64,000 nucleotides of DNA, taken from contig NZ_BJHV01000001.1 of NCBI RefSeq assembly GCF_005405925.1, forward strand, positions 1,426,001-1,490,000, written 5' to 3'. The notes under the pieces are model-generated. The model worked only from the letters and a program-made list of their open reading frames with translations. It searched no databases and was not told the origin of the DNA. Source of the stretch: Streptomyces antimycoticus. GTDB lineage: Bacteria; Actinomycetota; Actinomycetes; Streptomycetales; Streptomycetaceae. The stretch's first letter is position 1; each line of letters starts with the position of its first letter. Both the position numbers and the translations under genes were made by a program. Shown here in pieces: positions 49,890 to 58,626 of this stretch.

Positions 49890-51509
49890 CTAGCGGACCC
49901 GGTCGACGCGGCGTTCGTCCCAGACCGGCTCCGCCGTCTCGCGGACGACACCGTCCGCGCCGAAGACCAGGAAGCGGTCGAAGGACCGCGCGAACCAGCG
50001 GTCATGGGTGACCGCCAGCACCGTCCCGTCATAGGCGCCGAGCCCGTCCTGCAGCGCTTCGGCCGACTCCAGGTCCAGGTTGTCCGTGGGCTCGTCCAGC
50101 AGCAGCGCGGTCGTCCCGGCCAGTTCGAGCAGCAGGATCTGGAACCGGGCCTGCTGACCGCCCGAGAGCCGGTCGAAGGTCTGGTCGCCCTGGCGGTCGA
50201 GCTCATAGCGCCGTAGCGCGCTCATCGCGCGGCCCCGGTCCCGGGCGTGCTCGGTCCACAGGATGTCGACCAGCGTGCGCCCGAAGAGCTCCGGATGGGC
50301 GTGGGTCTGGGCGAAGTGACCGGGTACGACCCGCGCGCCCAGCTTCCACTCCCCCCGGTGGTCGACGCTCTGGCCCGCCAGGAGCCGCAGGAAGTGGGAC
50401 TTGCCCGAGCCGTTGGACCCCAGGACGGCCACCCGCTCACCGTAGAAGACCTCCAGGTCGAAGGGGCGCATCAGCCCCTCCAGCTCCAGCGCCCGGCAGG
50501 TCAGCGCCCGCACCCCGGTGCGTCCGCCCGCGAGCCGCATGGTGATGTCCTGTTTGCGCGGGGGCTCCGGTGGCGGGCCGGCCTCCTCGAACTTCCGCAG
50601 CCGGGTCTTGGCGGCCTGGTAGCGGGAGGCCATCTCATCGCTGCGGGCGGCGTACCGCTGCATGTCCAGCACCAGCCGTTTGAGCTGGGCATGTTTCTCG
50701 TCCCAGCGCCGCCGGAGCTCCTCGAAGCGCTCGAACCGCTCCTCGCGGGCGTCGTGGTAAGTGGCGAAACCGGCGCCGTGCACCCACACATCGCTGCCCG
50801 CCGGGCTCGGCTCGACGCTGACGATCCGGTCGGCCGCGCGGGCCAGCAGTTCCCGGTCGTGGCTGATGAACAGCACCGTCTTACGGGTCTCGCGCAGCCG
50901 CTCCTCCAGCCACTGCTTGCCCGGCACGTCGAGGTAGTTGTCCGGCTCGTCCAGCAGCAGCACATCGTCGGGCCCGCGCAGCAGCGCCTCCAGCACCAGC
51001 CGCTTCTGCTCGCCGCCGCTGAGGGTGCGCACCTGGCGCCACTGGGCCCGTTCGTACGGCACTCCGAGCGCCGCCGTGGTGCACATGTCCCATACCGTCT
51101 CGGCCTCGTAGCCACGTGCCTCGGCCCAGTCGCTCAGGCTCTGGGCGTAGGCCATCTGGGCGGCCTCGTCGTCCCGTTCCATGATCGCCAGCTCGGCCTC
51201 GTCGACCGCGCGGGCGGCCTCGCGGACCCGGGGCTGGGCCACCGACACCAGCAGGTCGCGCACCGTCCGCTCATCGCGCACGGAGCCGATGAACTGCGGC
51301 ATCACCCCGAGCGAACCGCTGACCGTGACCGTGCCGCCGTGCGGCTCCACCTCGCCGGAGACCAGCCGCAGCAGCGTGGTCTTGCCCGCCCCATTGGGCC
51401 CGACCAGGGCGGCCACCGTGCCCTCCGCGACGCGGAACGACACATCGCCCAGCAGCAGCCGTCCGTCGGGCAGGAAAAAGGCGAGGTGCGCGGCCTCCAG
51501 ATGTCCCAT
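49890..51509 (-). CDS. ABC-F ATPase (ribosome-associated / antibiotic-resistance type)
   Basis: This 539-residue protein has two ABC cassettes and no membrane domain. Cassette 1 has Walker A GPNGAGKTTLL, signature LSGGEQKRL and Walker B LLLDEPDNYLD. Cassette 2 has GSNGSGKSHFL, LSGGQQARF and LLLDEPTDNLD. A charged linker joins them (FERFEELRRRWDEKHAQLKRLV). ABC-F proteins act on the ribosome, some giving antibiotic resistance. Cassette 2 has Ser-His where Thr is usual after the Walker lysine, and both D-loops are intact. It is divergent from the Rieske gene. Confidence 0.92.
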   Translation of the reverse strand: MGHLEAAHLAFFLPDGRLLLGDVSFRVAEGTVAALVGPNGAGKTTLLRLVSGEVEPHGGTVTVSGSLGVMPQFIGSVRDERTVRDLLVSVAQPRVREAARAVDEAELAIMERDDEAAQMAYAQSLSDWAEARGYEAETVWDMCTTAALGVPYERAQWRQVRTLSGGEQKRLVLEALLRGPDDVLLLDEPDNYLDVPGKQWLEERLRETRKTVLFISHDRELLARAADRIVSVEPSPAGSDVWVHGAGFATYHDAREERFERFEELRRRWDEKHAQLKRLVLDMQRYAARSDEMASRYQAAKTRLRKFEEAGPPPEPPRKQDITMRLAGGRTGVRALTCRALELEGLMRPFDLEVFYGERVAVLGSNGSGKSHFLRLLAGQSVDHRGEWKLGARVVPGHFAQTHAHPELFGRTLVDILWTEHARDRGRAMSALRRYELDRQGDQTFDRLSGGQQARFQILLLELAGTTALLLDEPTDNLDLESAEALQDGLGAYDGTVLAVTHDRWFARSFDRFLVFGADGVVRETAEPVWDERRVDRVR

Positions 51510-51650
51510 GGTCCGGCATTCTCACGGCCCGGCCGCCCCGTCGGCAAAGCGATTTCCCAAACCGGGCCCGAGGACGCCCGCATATGGCTGAACGCGGGGG
51601 CCCCGCCATCCGTATGGGAGAGAAACGTCCCCTGATCAGGAGGCACCACC

Positions 51651-52145
51651 ATGACGCAGTCGGCAATCAACGGGCAGGGCACCACCCGCCGCGCCGTCGT
51701 CACCGCGGCGGGAGTGGCCGGGCTGGCCGCCACGCTTGCCGCATGCGGCAAGGACGACAGCGGCGATTCGGACAGCGGCAGCGCGGGCAGCGCCCAGGAC
51801 GCCGGGGGTTCGCAGCCGTCGCAGAGCGCGGAGGGCGGCCAGTCGGCCGGCGGGGACGGCATGGAACTGGCCAAGACCTCCCAGATCCCCGAGGGCGGCG
51901 GCATGGTCTTCAAGGACCACAAGGTCGTGGTGACCCAGCCCAAGGCGGGCGAGTTCAAGGCGTTCTCGTCAATCTGTACGCACCAGGGCTGCTCGGTCGG
52001 CGATGTGACCGGCGGCACCATCAACTGCCCGTGCCACCAGAGCAAGTTCGACATCACCGACGGCAGCGTGAAGGGCGGACCGGCGCAGAAGCCGCTGCCG
52101 GGCGCGCAGATCAAGGTGCAGGGAAGCTCGATCTGGATGGCGTGA
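51651..52145 (+). CDS. Tat-exported Rieske [2Fe-2S] lipoprotein
   Basis: This 164-residue protein has twin arginines (TTRRAVV, 11-17) and a hydrophobic signal ending in the lipobox LAAC with Cys32, so it should be exported folded and lipid-anchored. A Gly/Ser/Asp-rich linker follows (about 33-75). The Rieske fold has both cluster motifs, CTHQGC and CPCHQSKF. These small Rieske proteins are common in Streptomyces; their electron partners are unknown. AGGAGG precedes the ATG. Its 3' end overlaps the convergent hydrolase gene by 35 bp. Confidence 0.93.
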   Translation: MTQSAINGQGTTRRAVVTAAGVAGLAATLAACGKDDSGDSDSGSAGSAQDAGGSQPSQSAEGGQSAGGDGMELAKTSQIPEGGGMVFKDHKVVVTQPKAGEFKAFSSICTHQGCSVGDVTGGTINCPCHQSKFDITDGSVKGGPAQKPLPGAQIKVQGSSIWMA

Positions 52146-52815
52146 CGGCCGTCCTCCGCCAGCAGGCGACCACCTCGTCGGCCGTGGTGACGGCGGCCAC
52201 GAGGGCGAGGGTGTGGCGGACCATCGCCGGGGTGTACGAGGCGGGCACCCCGGCGATCGCGTCCTCGGGCACCACGGCCGTGTAGCCGAGGTTGACGGCG
52301 TCGAAGACGGCGGCCGGGATCGCCACATTGGCCGACACGCCGGTGATGACCAGCGTGCGGCAGCCCAGATTGCGCAGCAGCGCGTCCACCTCGGTCCCGG
52401 CGATCGGCGAGAGGCCGTGCAGCCGCCGTACGATCAGGTCCTCGGCGGCCACCGGAACCGGTTCGGCGATCTCCACCGCCGCGCTTCCGGTGAGCTGCCG
52501 GACCGGCAGCCGCTCGACGGCCCGGAACAGCGGGGCGTTGCGGTTCGCACCGCGTCCGTCGGCGCGCCGCTCGGCCACCGCGTGCAGCACCTGGACGCCC
52601 GTGTCGTGGGCGGCCGCCACCAGCTGGGCGACACGCCCGAGCGCACCGGACTCCTGGGCCACGGCCGCCAGTTCGGGCAGCGCGCTGTCCGGGCCCACCA
52701 CACCGCGCTGGCATTCGACGGTGAGCAGGGCGCAGCCTTCCGGCCGGAGCAGTTCCACCAGGTCTTCGCGGGGGCTCGGGGTCACGGCGCGGGAGAGTAG
52801 CGTCCCTTGCGTCAT
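52111..52815 (-). CDS. isochorismatase-like hydrolase family protein lacking the nucleophile cysteine
   Basis: This 234-residue cysteine-hydrolase-fold protein has the first strand CALLTVECQRGVVG, LVAAAHDTGVQVLHAVAERRADG and the TLVITGVSANVAIPAAVFDAVNLGYTAVVPEDAIAG core. In active members the motif is TGVxxxxCV. Here the position of the cysteine is Ala (SANVAIP) and the first Asp is Glu, so classical hydrolase chemistry is doubtful. Many actinobacterial members share this pattern. It is divergent from the flavin-binding protein at 52873; the intergenic gap is only 57 bp. Confidence 0.82.
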   Translation of the reverse strand: MTQGTLLSRAVTPSPREDLVELLRPEGCALLTVECQRGVVGPDSALPELAAVAQESGALGRVAQLVAAAHDTGVQVLHAVAERRADGRGANRNAPLFRAVERLPVRQLTGSAAVEIAEPVPVAAEDLIVRRLHGLSPIAGTEVDALLRNLGCRTLVITGVSANVAIPAAVFDAVNLGYTAVVPEDAIAGVPASYTPAMVRHTLALVAAVTTADEVVACWRRTAVTPSRSSFPAP

Positions 52816-52872
52816 CAAGGAAGAGCCATCATCCTGTGCCGCACATCCAGTTACCGGGAGGTACAGGGTCGG

Positions 52873-53340
52873 ATGACCGTCACCCAGCGGCGGGGACGCC
52901 GCATCATGATGGCCCAGGACGAGCTGGACGCCTTCCTCGCCGAACAGCGCACCTGCCGGGTGGCGACCGTCGCCGCGGACGGGCGGCCGCATGTCAGCCC
53001 GTTGTGGTTCTGCTGGGACGGCGCCGCCCTGTGGCTGTACTCCCTGACCCGCAGCCGCCGCTGGGCCGAGGTGCGCCGCGATCCGCGGATCGCCGTGGTG
53101 ATCGACGACGGGCACGACTACGGCGAACTGCGCGGAGTGGAGCTCTCCGGCGAGGCGGTCCTGGTCGGCGAGGCGCCACGCACCGGCGTGTCGTGCCCCG
53201 AACTCGACACGCCCGAGCGGATGTTCGCGGCGAAGTACTTCGGCCTGGACGCCATGCCGCACGACGGGCGCCATGCATGGCTGCGCCTGGCCCCCGAGGC
53301 GATCCGCTCCTGGGACTTCCGCAAGATGCCGCAGGGCTGA
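52873..53340 (+). CDS. pyridoxamine-5'-phosphate-oxidase-fold protein (F420/FMN-binding type)
   Basis: This 155-residue split-barrel protein has LDAFLAEQRTCRVATVAADGRPHVSPLWFCWDGAALWLYSLTRSRRWAEVRRDPRIAVVIDDG. This is typical of the actinobacterial PPOX class that binds F420, FMN or heme. The C-terminal segment ERMFAAKYFGLDAMPHDGRHAWLRLAPEAIRSWDFRKM closes the fold. The substrate is unknown. The ATG at 52873 follows GGTCGG, a weak site; no better start is seen. Confidence 0.85.
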   Translation: MTVTQRRGRRIMMAQDELDAFLAEQRTCRVATVAADGRPHVSPLWFCWDGAALWLYSLTRSRRWAEVRRDPRIAVVIDDGHDYGELRGVELSGEAVLVGEAPRTGVSCPELDTPERMFAAKYFGLDAMPHDGRHAWLRLAPEAIRSWDFRKMPQG

Positions 53341-53377
53341 CCCGGCCCCCGGGCGGGGGCTCCGGGTCGGTCGGCGG

Positions 53378-54289
53378 TCAGTCGATGATCTTCTCGCCGA
53401 CAGACCGCAGCACCTCGACCGCCGCCCGGATCGAGGGCCTGCGATCGGCGTCCGCGCGCCAGATCGCGTAGATGTGCCGCCGCATCGTGGGCTGGCTGAC
53501 GGGCACCATCCGCACCCCCTCGGGCACCGGGCCTCGGCCCAGCCGGGGCACCACGGCGATGCCCAGCCCGGCGGCGATCAGCGAGAGCTGGGTGTGGTGC
53601 TCATGCGCGGTGTGCCGGATCCTCGGCTCGATGCCCTTGCCGCGCAGGGTCACCATCAGCCAGTCGTAGCAGAACCCGCCCTTGGGCCAGGAGACCCACT
53701 CGTCGTCCACGAAGTCCTCCGGCTCGACCGCGTGCCGGTCGGCGAGGGGGTGGTCGGCGGGCATCGCCACATCCACCGGGTCGTCCAGCAGGGCGGCCTT
53801 CACCAGCCCGCCGGGCATCGGCAGGGGCTTGTTGTACCAGTCCAGGACCACGGCCAGATCGATGTCGCCGCGCACCACCGAGGGCACCGACTCATCGGGC
53901 TCCATCTCCTGCAGCCGCACATTCAGCTGCGGATGCTCGGTGCGCAGCCGGCCCAGCGCTTCGGGAAAGAGACCGCGGACGGCGGTCGGAAACGCGCCCA
54001 GCAGCAGCTCGCCGACGGCATGGCCACGCTGCGCCTCCAGATCCGCCTGGGCCAGCTCCACCTGGGAGAGGATGCGCGCCGCGTGGTCGGAGAGCAGCCG
54101 CCCGGCGTCGGTGAGCCGGATCCCGCGCCCGTTCTTGGCGAGCAGCTGCTGACCGGTCTCCCGCTCCAGCTTGGCGAGTTGCTGGGAGACGGCGGAGGTG
54201 GTGACGTGCAGCCCCTCGGCGGCGCCGCTCACGGAGCCGTGGCGGGCCACGGCGTGCAACGTCCGTAGGCGATCCAGGTTCAACAACAT
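53378..54289 (-). CDS. LysR-family regulator of the adjacent EamA exporter
   Basis: This 303-residue LysR protein has the HTH at MLLNLDRLRTLHAVARHGSVSGAAEGLHVTTSAVSQQLAKLERETGQQLL and a PBP-like effector domain (GELLLGAFPTAVRGLFPEALGRL, DIDLAVVLDW). It is divergent from the EamA-family transporter at 54363 with a 73-bp gap, the arrangement of a local regulator. The ATG at 54289 starts directly on the HTH. Confidence 0.9.
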   Translation of the reverse strand: MLLNLDRLRTLHAVARHGSVSGAAEGLHVTTSAVSQQLAKLERETGQQLLAKNGRGIRLTDAGRLLSDHAARILSQVELAQADLEAQRGHAVGELLLGAFPTAVRGLFPEALGRLRTEHPQLNVRLQEMEPDESVPSVVRGDIDLAVVLDWYNKPLPMPGGLVKAALLDDPVDVAMPADHPLADRHAVEPEDFVDDEWVSWPKGGFCYDWLMVTLRGKGIEPRIRHTAHEHHTQLSLIAAGLGIAVVPRLGRGPVPEGVRMVPVSQPTMRRHIYAIWRADADRRPSIRAAVEVLRSVGEKIID

Positions 54290-54362
54290 GTAAGGAATCC
54301 TACGCGATACCGCGAATGAAATCTCGCTTGTCCTAAGAGGTTGCAGCCCACATCGTAAGGGC

Positions 54363-55316
54363 ATGACCTCAGCGACCGCCTCGGCACCCCGTGCCGCCGC
54401 CTCCACCGCGGAGACCTCCTCCTCCCCCGCCCGCAGACCGCTCCTCGACTGGCGGATCCGCTTCGGCGTGCTCTCCCTGATCTGGGGTTTCAGCTTTCTC
54501 TTCATCAAGGTGGGCAATGAGGCGTTCGCCCCCTTGTATGTCACGCTCGGGCGGATGCTGTTCGGCACCGCCGTGCTGCTCGTGACGCTGGTGGTGCAGC
54601 GGGAGCGGCTGCCGCGCGGGGCGCGGGTCTGGGGCCATCTGGCGGTCGCCGCGTTCTTCCTCAACGCGCTGCCGTTCTCGCTGTTCGCCTACGCCGAGCT
54701 GACCATCCCCTCCACCCTGGCCGGTATCTGCAATGCCGCCTCGCCGCTGTGGGGGATGCTGCTCGCGGTGGTCGTGGTCTCCGACGACCGGCCGAGCCGT
54801 CAGCGTGTCGCGGGTCTCGGGCTCGGCTTCATCGGCGTGTTGATCGTGCTGGGCGCCTGGCAGGGCTTCTCCGGCCAGGACCCGCTGGGCACGGTGCTGG
54901 CGCTGATCGCCTCGGCCAGCTACGCGGTCGGCTGGCAGTACGTCCGGCGCACGCTGAGCGACACGGGCCACTCCCATCTGTCGATGTCCGGCGGCCAGCT
55001 GCTGCTCGGCACGGTGCAACTCGCCCTCGTCGCACCGGTGTTCGCGACGACGCCCACCTCCTTCCCCCTGCTGCCCGTGCTCTCCGTGCTCGCCCTGGGC
55101 GCGCTGGGCACCGGCGTGGCGTTCCTGATCCAGTACGGGCTCGTCGACGAGGTCGGCCCGACGACGGCGATGATGGTCACCTACTTCGTCCCGGTGATCG
55201 CCACCACCGCGGGCGTGGCGATCCTCGGGGAACACCTCACCTGGAACACGCCGGTGGGCGCGGCCGTCGTCCTCGTCGGCGCGGCCCTGACCCAGCGGCG
55301 CTCCACTGCCCGATAG
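54363..55316 (+). CDS. EamA/DMT-family exporter
   Basis: This 317-residue protein has ten hydrophobic helices in two EamA repeats. The first begins LIWGFSFLFIKVGNEAFAPLYVTLGRM and the second LGTVLALIASASYAVGWQYVRRTL. The end is VVLVGAALTQRRS. Drug/metabolite transporters of this type export amino acids or small toxins. The divergent LysR is its probable regulator. A palindromic terminator follows 18 bp after the stop. Confidence 0.9.
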   Translation: MTSATASAPRAAASTAETSSSPARRPLLDWRIRFGVLSLIWGFSFLFIKVGNEAFAPLYVTLGRMLFGTAVLLVTLVVQRERLPRGARVWGHLAVAAFFLNALPFSLFAYAELTIPSTLAGICNAASPLWGMLLAVVVVSDDRPSRQRVAGLGLGFIGVLIVLGAWQGFSGQDPLGTVLALIASASYAVGWQYVRRTLSDTGHSHLSMSGGQLLLGTVQLALVAPVFATTPTSFPLLPVLSVLALGALGTGVAFLIQYGLVDEVGPTTAMMVTYFVPVIATTAGVAILGEHLTWNTPVGAAVVLVGAALTQRRSTAR

Positions 55317-55334
55317 CCGCCCCGCCGCCCGATA

Positions 55335-55363
55335 GCCGGTCGGCTGCCCGTGGGCCGACCGGC
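55335..55363 (+). terminator. terminator of the EamA gene
   Basis: A perfect 10-bp stem (GCCGGTCGGC / GCCGACCGGC) with a 9-base loop lies in the 170-bp gap between convergent genes; related GCCCGATAGCCG repeats surround it. Confidence 0.75.
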
Positions 55364-55486
55364 CGCCCGTCGGCCGATCGAGGGCACCGGCCATCACCTC
55401 AGCTCGTCGAACACCAGGACAGGGCCGCGCCTGCCGGTTGGCGTTGAGCCCGCGCCCTCGGTGGTCGGTGTGCGGAATCCCGGGCA

Positions 55487-56815
55487 CTAGTCCAGCCGTC
55501 CCGAGACCGTCGCCCCCGCCGCCGCGGCCACCGCGGCGGCGACCGTCTCGATCTCGTCGGAAGCCAGTGGCGAGACCGTCAGCCGGATCCCCGGTGGCGA
55601 GGCCACGCGGAAGCGCGCCCCGGGGGCGACGGCCCAGCCCGAGGCCAGCAGCCGGGCGACCGCGCCGGTCTCATCGGGGACCGGCACCCACACATTCATC
55701 CCGCTCCGCCCGTGCGCGGCGATCCCCCGCACCCGCAGCGCCCGCACCAGCGCGGCACGCCGCGTGTCGTACGACGCCGCCACCGCCGCCGCGTCGACCG
55801 CGCCCGTCCGCCACAGCCCGCCGACCGTGTCCTGCAGCAGATGGCTGACCCAGCCCGGCCCCAGCCGCTGGCGGCCGCGCACCCGGTCCAGGGTGACGGG
55901 GTCGCCGGTGAGCACGGCGAGCCGCAGATCCGGGCCGTACGCCTTGGCGGTGGAGCGGACCAGCGCCCAGTGGTCCGTACCCCCGGCCAGGGGGCGCAGC
56001 GGGAGGTCCACGATGCCGTGCCCGTGGTCGTCCTCGATCAGCAGCACGGAAGGGTGGGCGGCGAGCACGGTGCGCAGCTCGCGAGCGCGTGTCGCGCTCA
56101 CCACCGCGCCGGTCGGGTTCTGCGCCCGGTCGGTGACCACCAGCGCTCGCGCCCCCTGGATCAGCGCCTGCTCCACCCGCTCGGGCAGCGGTCCGTCGTC
56201 GTCGACTCCGACCGGGACGGCACGCAGCCCGAGCGCCGGGATCAGGTCGAGCAGACTGCCCCAGCCGGGGTCCTCGACCGCGACCGCGTCACCGGGACGC
56301 AGATGCGCGGCCAGTACTCGCTCGATCGCGTCGAGCGCGCCGGAGGTGACGGCGACCGGCCCGGTCGGCACCCCGTCCGCGTCGAGCGCGGCCCGGGCGA
56401 GCTCGGCGACCTCGGGGACGACGTCCGGCGCGCCGTACAGCGTGGGGCGCTCCGCCGCCCGGGCCGCGGCCGCCGCGAGCGGCGCGCCGAGCGGGGGCAG
56501 CAGCGCGGGGTCGGGGTTGCCGCTCGACAGGTCGCGCGCCCCGGTGGCATCGACGCCGATCCACTCGCGGGGCGTACTGGAGGGGCGGGAGCGCACCCGG
56601 CTCCCCCGGCGCCCCGCCGTTTCGATCACGCCCCGTTCGCGCAGCACGCGATAGGCGGCCGCGACCGTATTGGGATTCACGCTCAGCCGCTGCGCCAACT
56701 CCCGCAAGGGTGGCAGCAGTTGACCCGGCGGCAGCTCACCGGCGCCGACCGCGCGCTCCACACTGGCCGCGATCTCGGCTGCGCGTCGGCCGACGATCGG
56801 ATATTCTCCTAGCAC
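55487..56815 (-). CDS. MocR-type regulator (GntR HTH fused to aminotransferase)
   Basis: This 442-residue protein begins with a GntR winged helix (ERAVGAGELPPGQLLPPLRELAQRLSVNPNTVAAAYRVLRERGVI, 20-63). It continues as an aminotransferase-like PLP domain (YGAPDVVPEVAELARAAL, the substrate-proximal RAQNPTGAV, the Asp of LLIEDDHGHG, and STAKAYGPDLRLA with the PLP lysine). MocR/PdxR proteins often control vitamin B6 genes. The gene is divergent from a PPOX-type protein at 56852, 36 bp away, and a palindrome lies between. The start is GTG. Confidence 0.9.
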   Translation of the reverse strand: MLGEYPIVGRRAAEIAASVERAVGAGELPPGQLLPPLRELAQRLSVNPNTVAAAYRVLRERGVIETAGRRGSRVRSRPSSTPREWIGVDATGARDLSSGNPDPALLPPLGAPLAAAAARAAERPTLYGAPDVVPEVAELARAALDADGVPTGPVAVTSGALDAIERVLAAHLRPGDAVAVEDPGWGSLLDLIPALGLRAVPVGVDDDGPLPERVEQALIQGARALVVTDRAQNPTGAVVSATRARELRTVLAAHPSVLLIEDDHGHGIVDLPLRPLAGGTDHWALVRSTAKAYGPDLRLAVLTGDPVTLDRVRGRQRLGPGWVSHLLQDTVGGLWRTGAVDAAAVAASYDTRRAALVRALRVRGIAAHGRSGMNVWVPVPDETGAVARLLASGWAVAPGARFRVASPPGIRLTVSPLASDEIETVAAAVAAAAGATVSGRLD

Positions 56816-56825
56816 AAACGCTATT

Positions 56826-56839
56826 TTGCACTAATGCAA
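56826..56839. promoter_or_regulatory. palindrome TTGCA-N4-TGCAA between mocR and the PPOX gene
   Basis: A perfect 5-bp inverted repeat lies in the 36-bp gap of a divergent gene pair. It overlaps the potential but less likely ATG at 56834. It is the best candidate MocR operator here. Confidence 0.5.
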
Positions 56840-56851
56840 TGGAGGACGCAA

Positions 56852-57553
56852 ATGCCCGCCCCGGACGCCACCGCCGCGACCAACGCGCCCGACAACGCCT
56901 ACGCACCGACCGACCGCACCGTGCCCACCCGCTCCCGCGAGCGCGCGTCGTACGACCGGGAGGTGGTGCACGCGATCCTCGACGAGGGCTACGTCTGCCA
57001 TCTGGGCTTCCTACGCGATGGCGCCCCCGTCGTCCTGCCGACCCTCTACGGCCGGGTCGGGGAGCGGCTGTACCTCCACGGCTCGACGGGCGCGCGCCCC
57101 CTGCGCATGGCGGGCGCGCCGGGCGGCGAGGAGCCGGGGCTGCCGGTGTGTCTCACCGTCACCCATGTCGACGGGCTGGTCCTGGCCCGCTCGGCGTTCC
57201 ACCACTCCATCAACTACCGCTCGGTGGTGGTGCACGGCATCGCCCGCCCGGTGACCGATCCGGCCGAGCGCACCGCGGCCCTGGACGCCCTGGTGGACCA
57301 TGTGGTGCCGGGCCGCGCCGCCGACTCCCGGCCCGCCAACGCCAAGGAGCTGGCCGCCACCGCCGTGCTCAGCCTCGACCTCGAAGAGGTCTCCGCGAAG
57401 ATCCGCACCGGCGGGCCCAGCGACGACGCCGAGGATCTGGGGCTCCCCCACTGGAGCGGCGTGGTGCCCGTCGCCCGCGCCTACGGCGCGCCGGAGCCCG
57501 CCGAGGACCTCGCGCCCGACACGCCGGTGCCCGGCTACCTCACCCGGCTCTGA
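56852..57553 (+). CDS. pyridoxamine-5'-phosphate-oxidase-family protein (NimA-like split barrel)
   Basis: This 233-residue FMN-binding split-barrel protein has YDREVVHAILDEGYVCHLGFLRDGAPVVLPTLYGRVGERLYLHGSTGAR near residue 45. The HVDGLVLARSAFHHSINYRSVVVHGIARPVTDPAERTAALDALVDHVVPGRA core typical of the NimA-like group follows. The start at 56852 is chosen because GGAGG sits 7 bases upstream. An ATG at 56834 lies within the palindrome and lacks a ribosome binding site. It is probably controlled by the divergent MocR protein. Confidence 0.88.
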   Translation: MPAPDATAATNAPDNAYAPTDRTVPTRSRERASYDREVVHAILDEGYVCHLGFLRDGAPVVLPTLYGRVGERLYLHGSTGARPLRMAGAPGGEEPGLPVCLTVTHVDGLVLARSAFHHSINYRSVVVHGIARPVTDPAERTAALDALVDHVVPGRAADSRPANAKELAATAVLSLDLEEVSAKIRTGGPSDDAEDLGLPHWSGVVPVARAYGAPEPAEDLAPDTPVPGYLTRL

Positions 57554-57605
57554 CCGGGGACGCCTCGCCGCCCTCCGGGTCGTCGTACGCCGGGAACGGG
57601 GGCGG

Positions 57606-58595
57606 TCACCCTCCCGTCGTGTACTCCCGCTCCCCCTCGACCGGCGCCGAGGCCGCCACCGGCTCGGCGGCGGCGGCCTTCGGGGTGGAGGTCTGGGCGA
57701 TCAGTGCGCCGGCCAGCACCACCACACCGCCGACGACCTGCGCCAGGCCCAGGTGCTCATCCAGCAGCACCCACGCCAGGACGGTCGCGATGACCGCCTC
57801 CAGACAGGCGAGCACCCCGGCCACCTGCGGTGAGAGCCGGCGCACCGACAGCACCCCGGTGAGATACGCGATCACCGTCGCCACCAGCACGATCCAGGCG
57901 AGCAGCACCAGGGCGGGAACGCGGGCGCCCGCCAGGTCGGCGCCGCCTGTGAGGACCGTCCAGTCCATGCCCCAGGGACGGCCGACCACGGTCAGCGCGA
58001 CGGCTCCGATCAGCAGTCCGTAGGCGATGACACCGAGCGGATCCGCCGGGTCCTGGCCGTCGCTGCCGTGGTCGGAGAGGACGAAGTAGCCCACCTGGCA
58101 GAAGGCCGCGCCGAAGGCGAGCAGCAGTCCGAGGGCGTTGAAGCTCAGCCCGGACCAGACCTCCACCACACACGCGAGTCCGCCGACGGCCAGGACGACG
58201 CCGATCGCCGCGGCCCGGCTCACCGGCCGACGCTGGACGAACCGCACCCACCCCAGCACCAGCGCGGGCGCCAGGTATTCGACGAGCAGCGCGACGCCGA
58301 CGGGGATCCGAGAGAGCGCCGCGAAGTAGCAGGCCTGCACTCCCGCGACGGCCAGCAGGCCGAACCCCACCAGCAGGGCGGGGCGGCGGGTCAGCAGCCG
58401 GCGATGGCGCCAGGCCAGGGGCAGCAGGATCAGGGCCGCGCCGGTCACCCGCAGCCAGGTGACCTCGAGCGGCGCGAGCCCCGCCTCGATCAGCGGTTTG
58501 GCGGCGACACCCGATCCGCCGAACGTGAGCGCCGACACCAGGGCGAGCCCCAGGCCGACCTTCCTTTGCCGTGAGTGGCCTCCGGATACCTGCAC
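57606..58595 (-). CDS. EamA/RhtA-family exporter
   Basis: This 329-residue, ten-helix DMT transporter has helix 1 VGLGLALVSALTFGGSGVAAKPLIEAGLAPLEVTWLRV and helix 4 VALLVEYLAPALVLGWV. The second EamA repeat is LGLLLAFGAAFCQVGYFVLSD, with an end repeat LSPQVAGVLACLEAVIATVLAWVLLDEHLG. This resembles RhtA-type threonine/homoserine exporters. The C-terminal 25 residues are polar and cytoplasmic. The start codon is GTG at 58595. Confidence 0.88.
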   Translation of the reverse strand: MQVSGGHSRQRKVGLGLALVSALTFGGSGVAAKPLIEAGLAPLEVTWLRVTGAALILLPLAWRHRRLLTRRPALLVGFGLLAVAGVQACYFAALSRIPVGVALLVEYLAPALVLGWVRFVQRRPVSRAAAIGVVLAVGGLACVVEVWSGLSFNALGLLLAFGAAFCQVGYFVLSDHGSDGQDPADPLGVIAYGLLIGAVALTVVGRPWGMDWTVLTGGADLAGARVPALVLLAWIVLVATVIAYLTGVLSVRRLSPQVAGVLACLEAVIATVLAWVLLDEHLGLAQVVGGVVVLAGALIAQTSTPKAAAAEPVAASAPVEGEREYTTGG

Positions 58596-58626
58596 CGGGC
58601 CATCATGTCAGCTCGCGTCAGCACCG

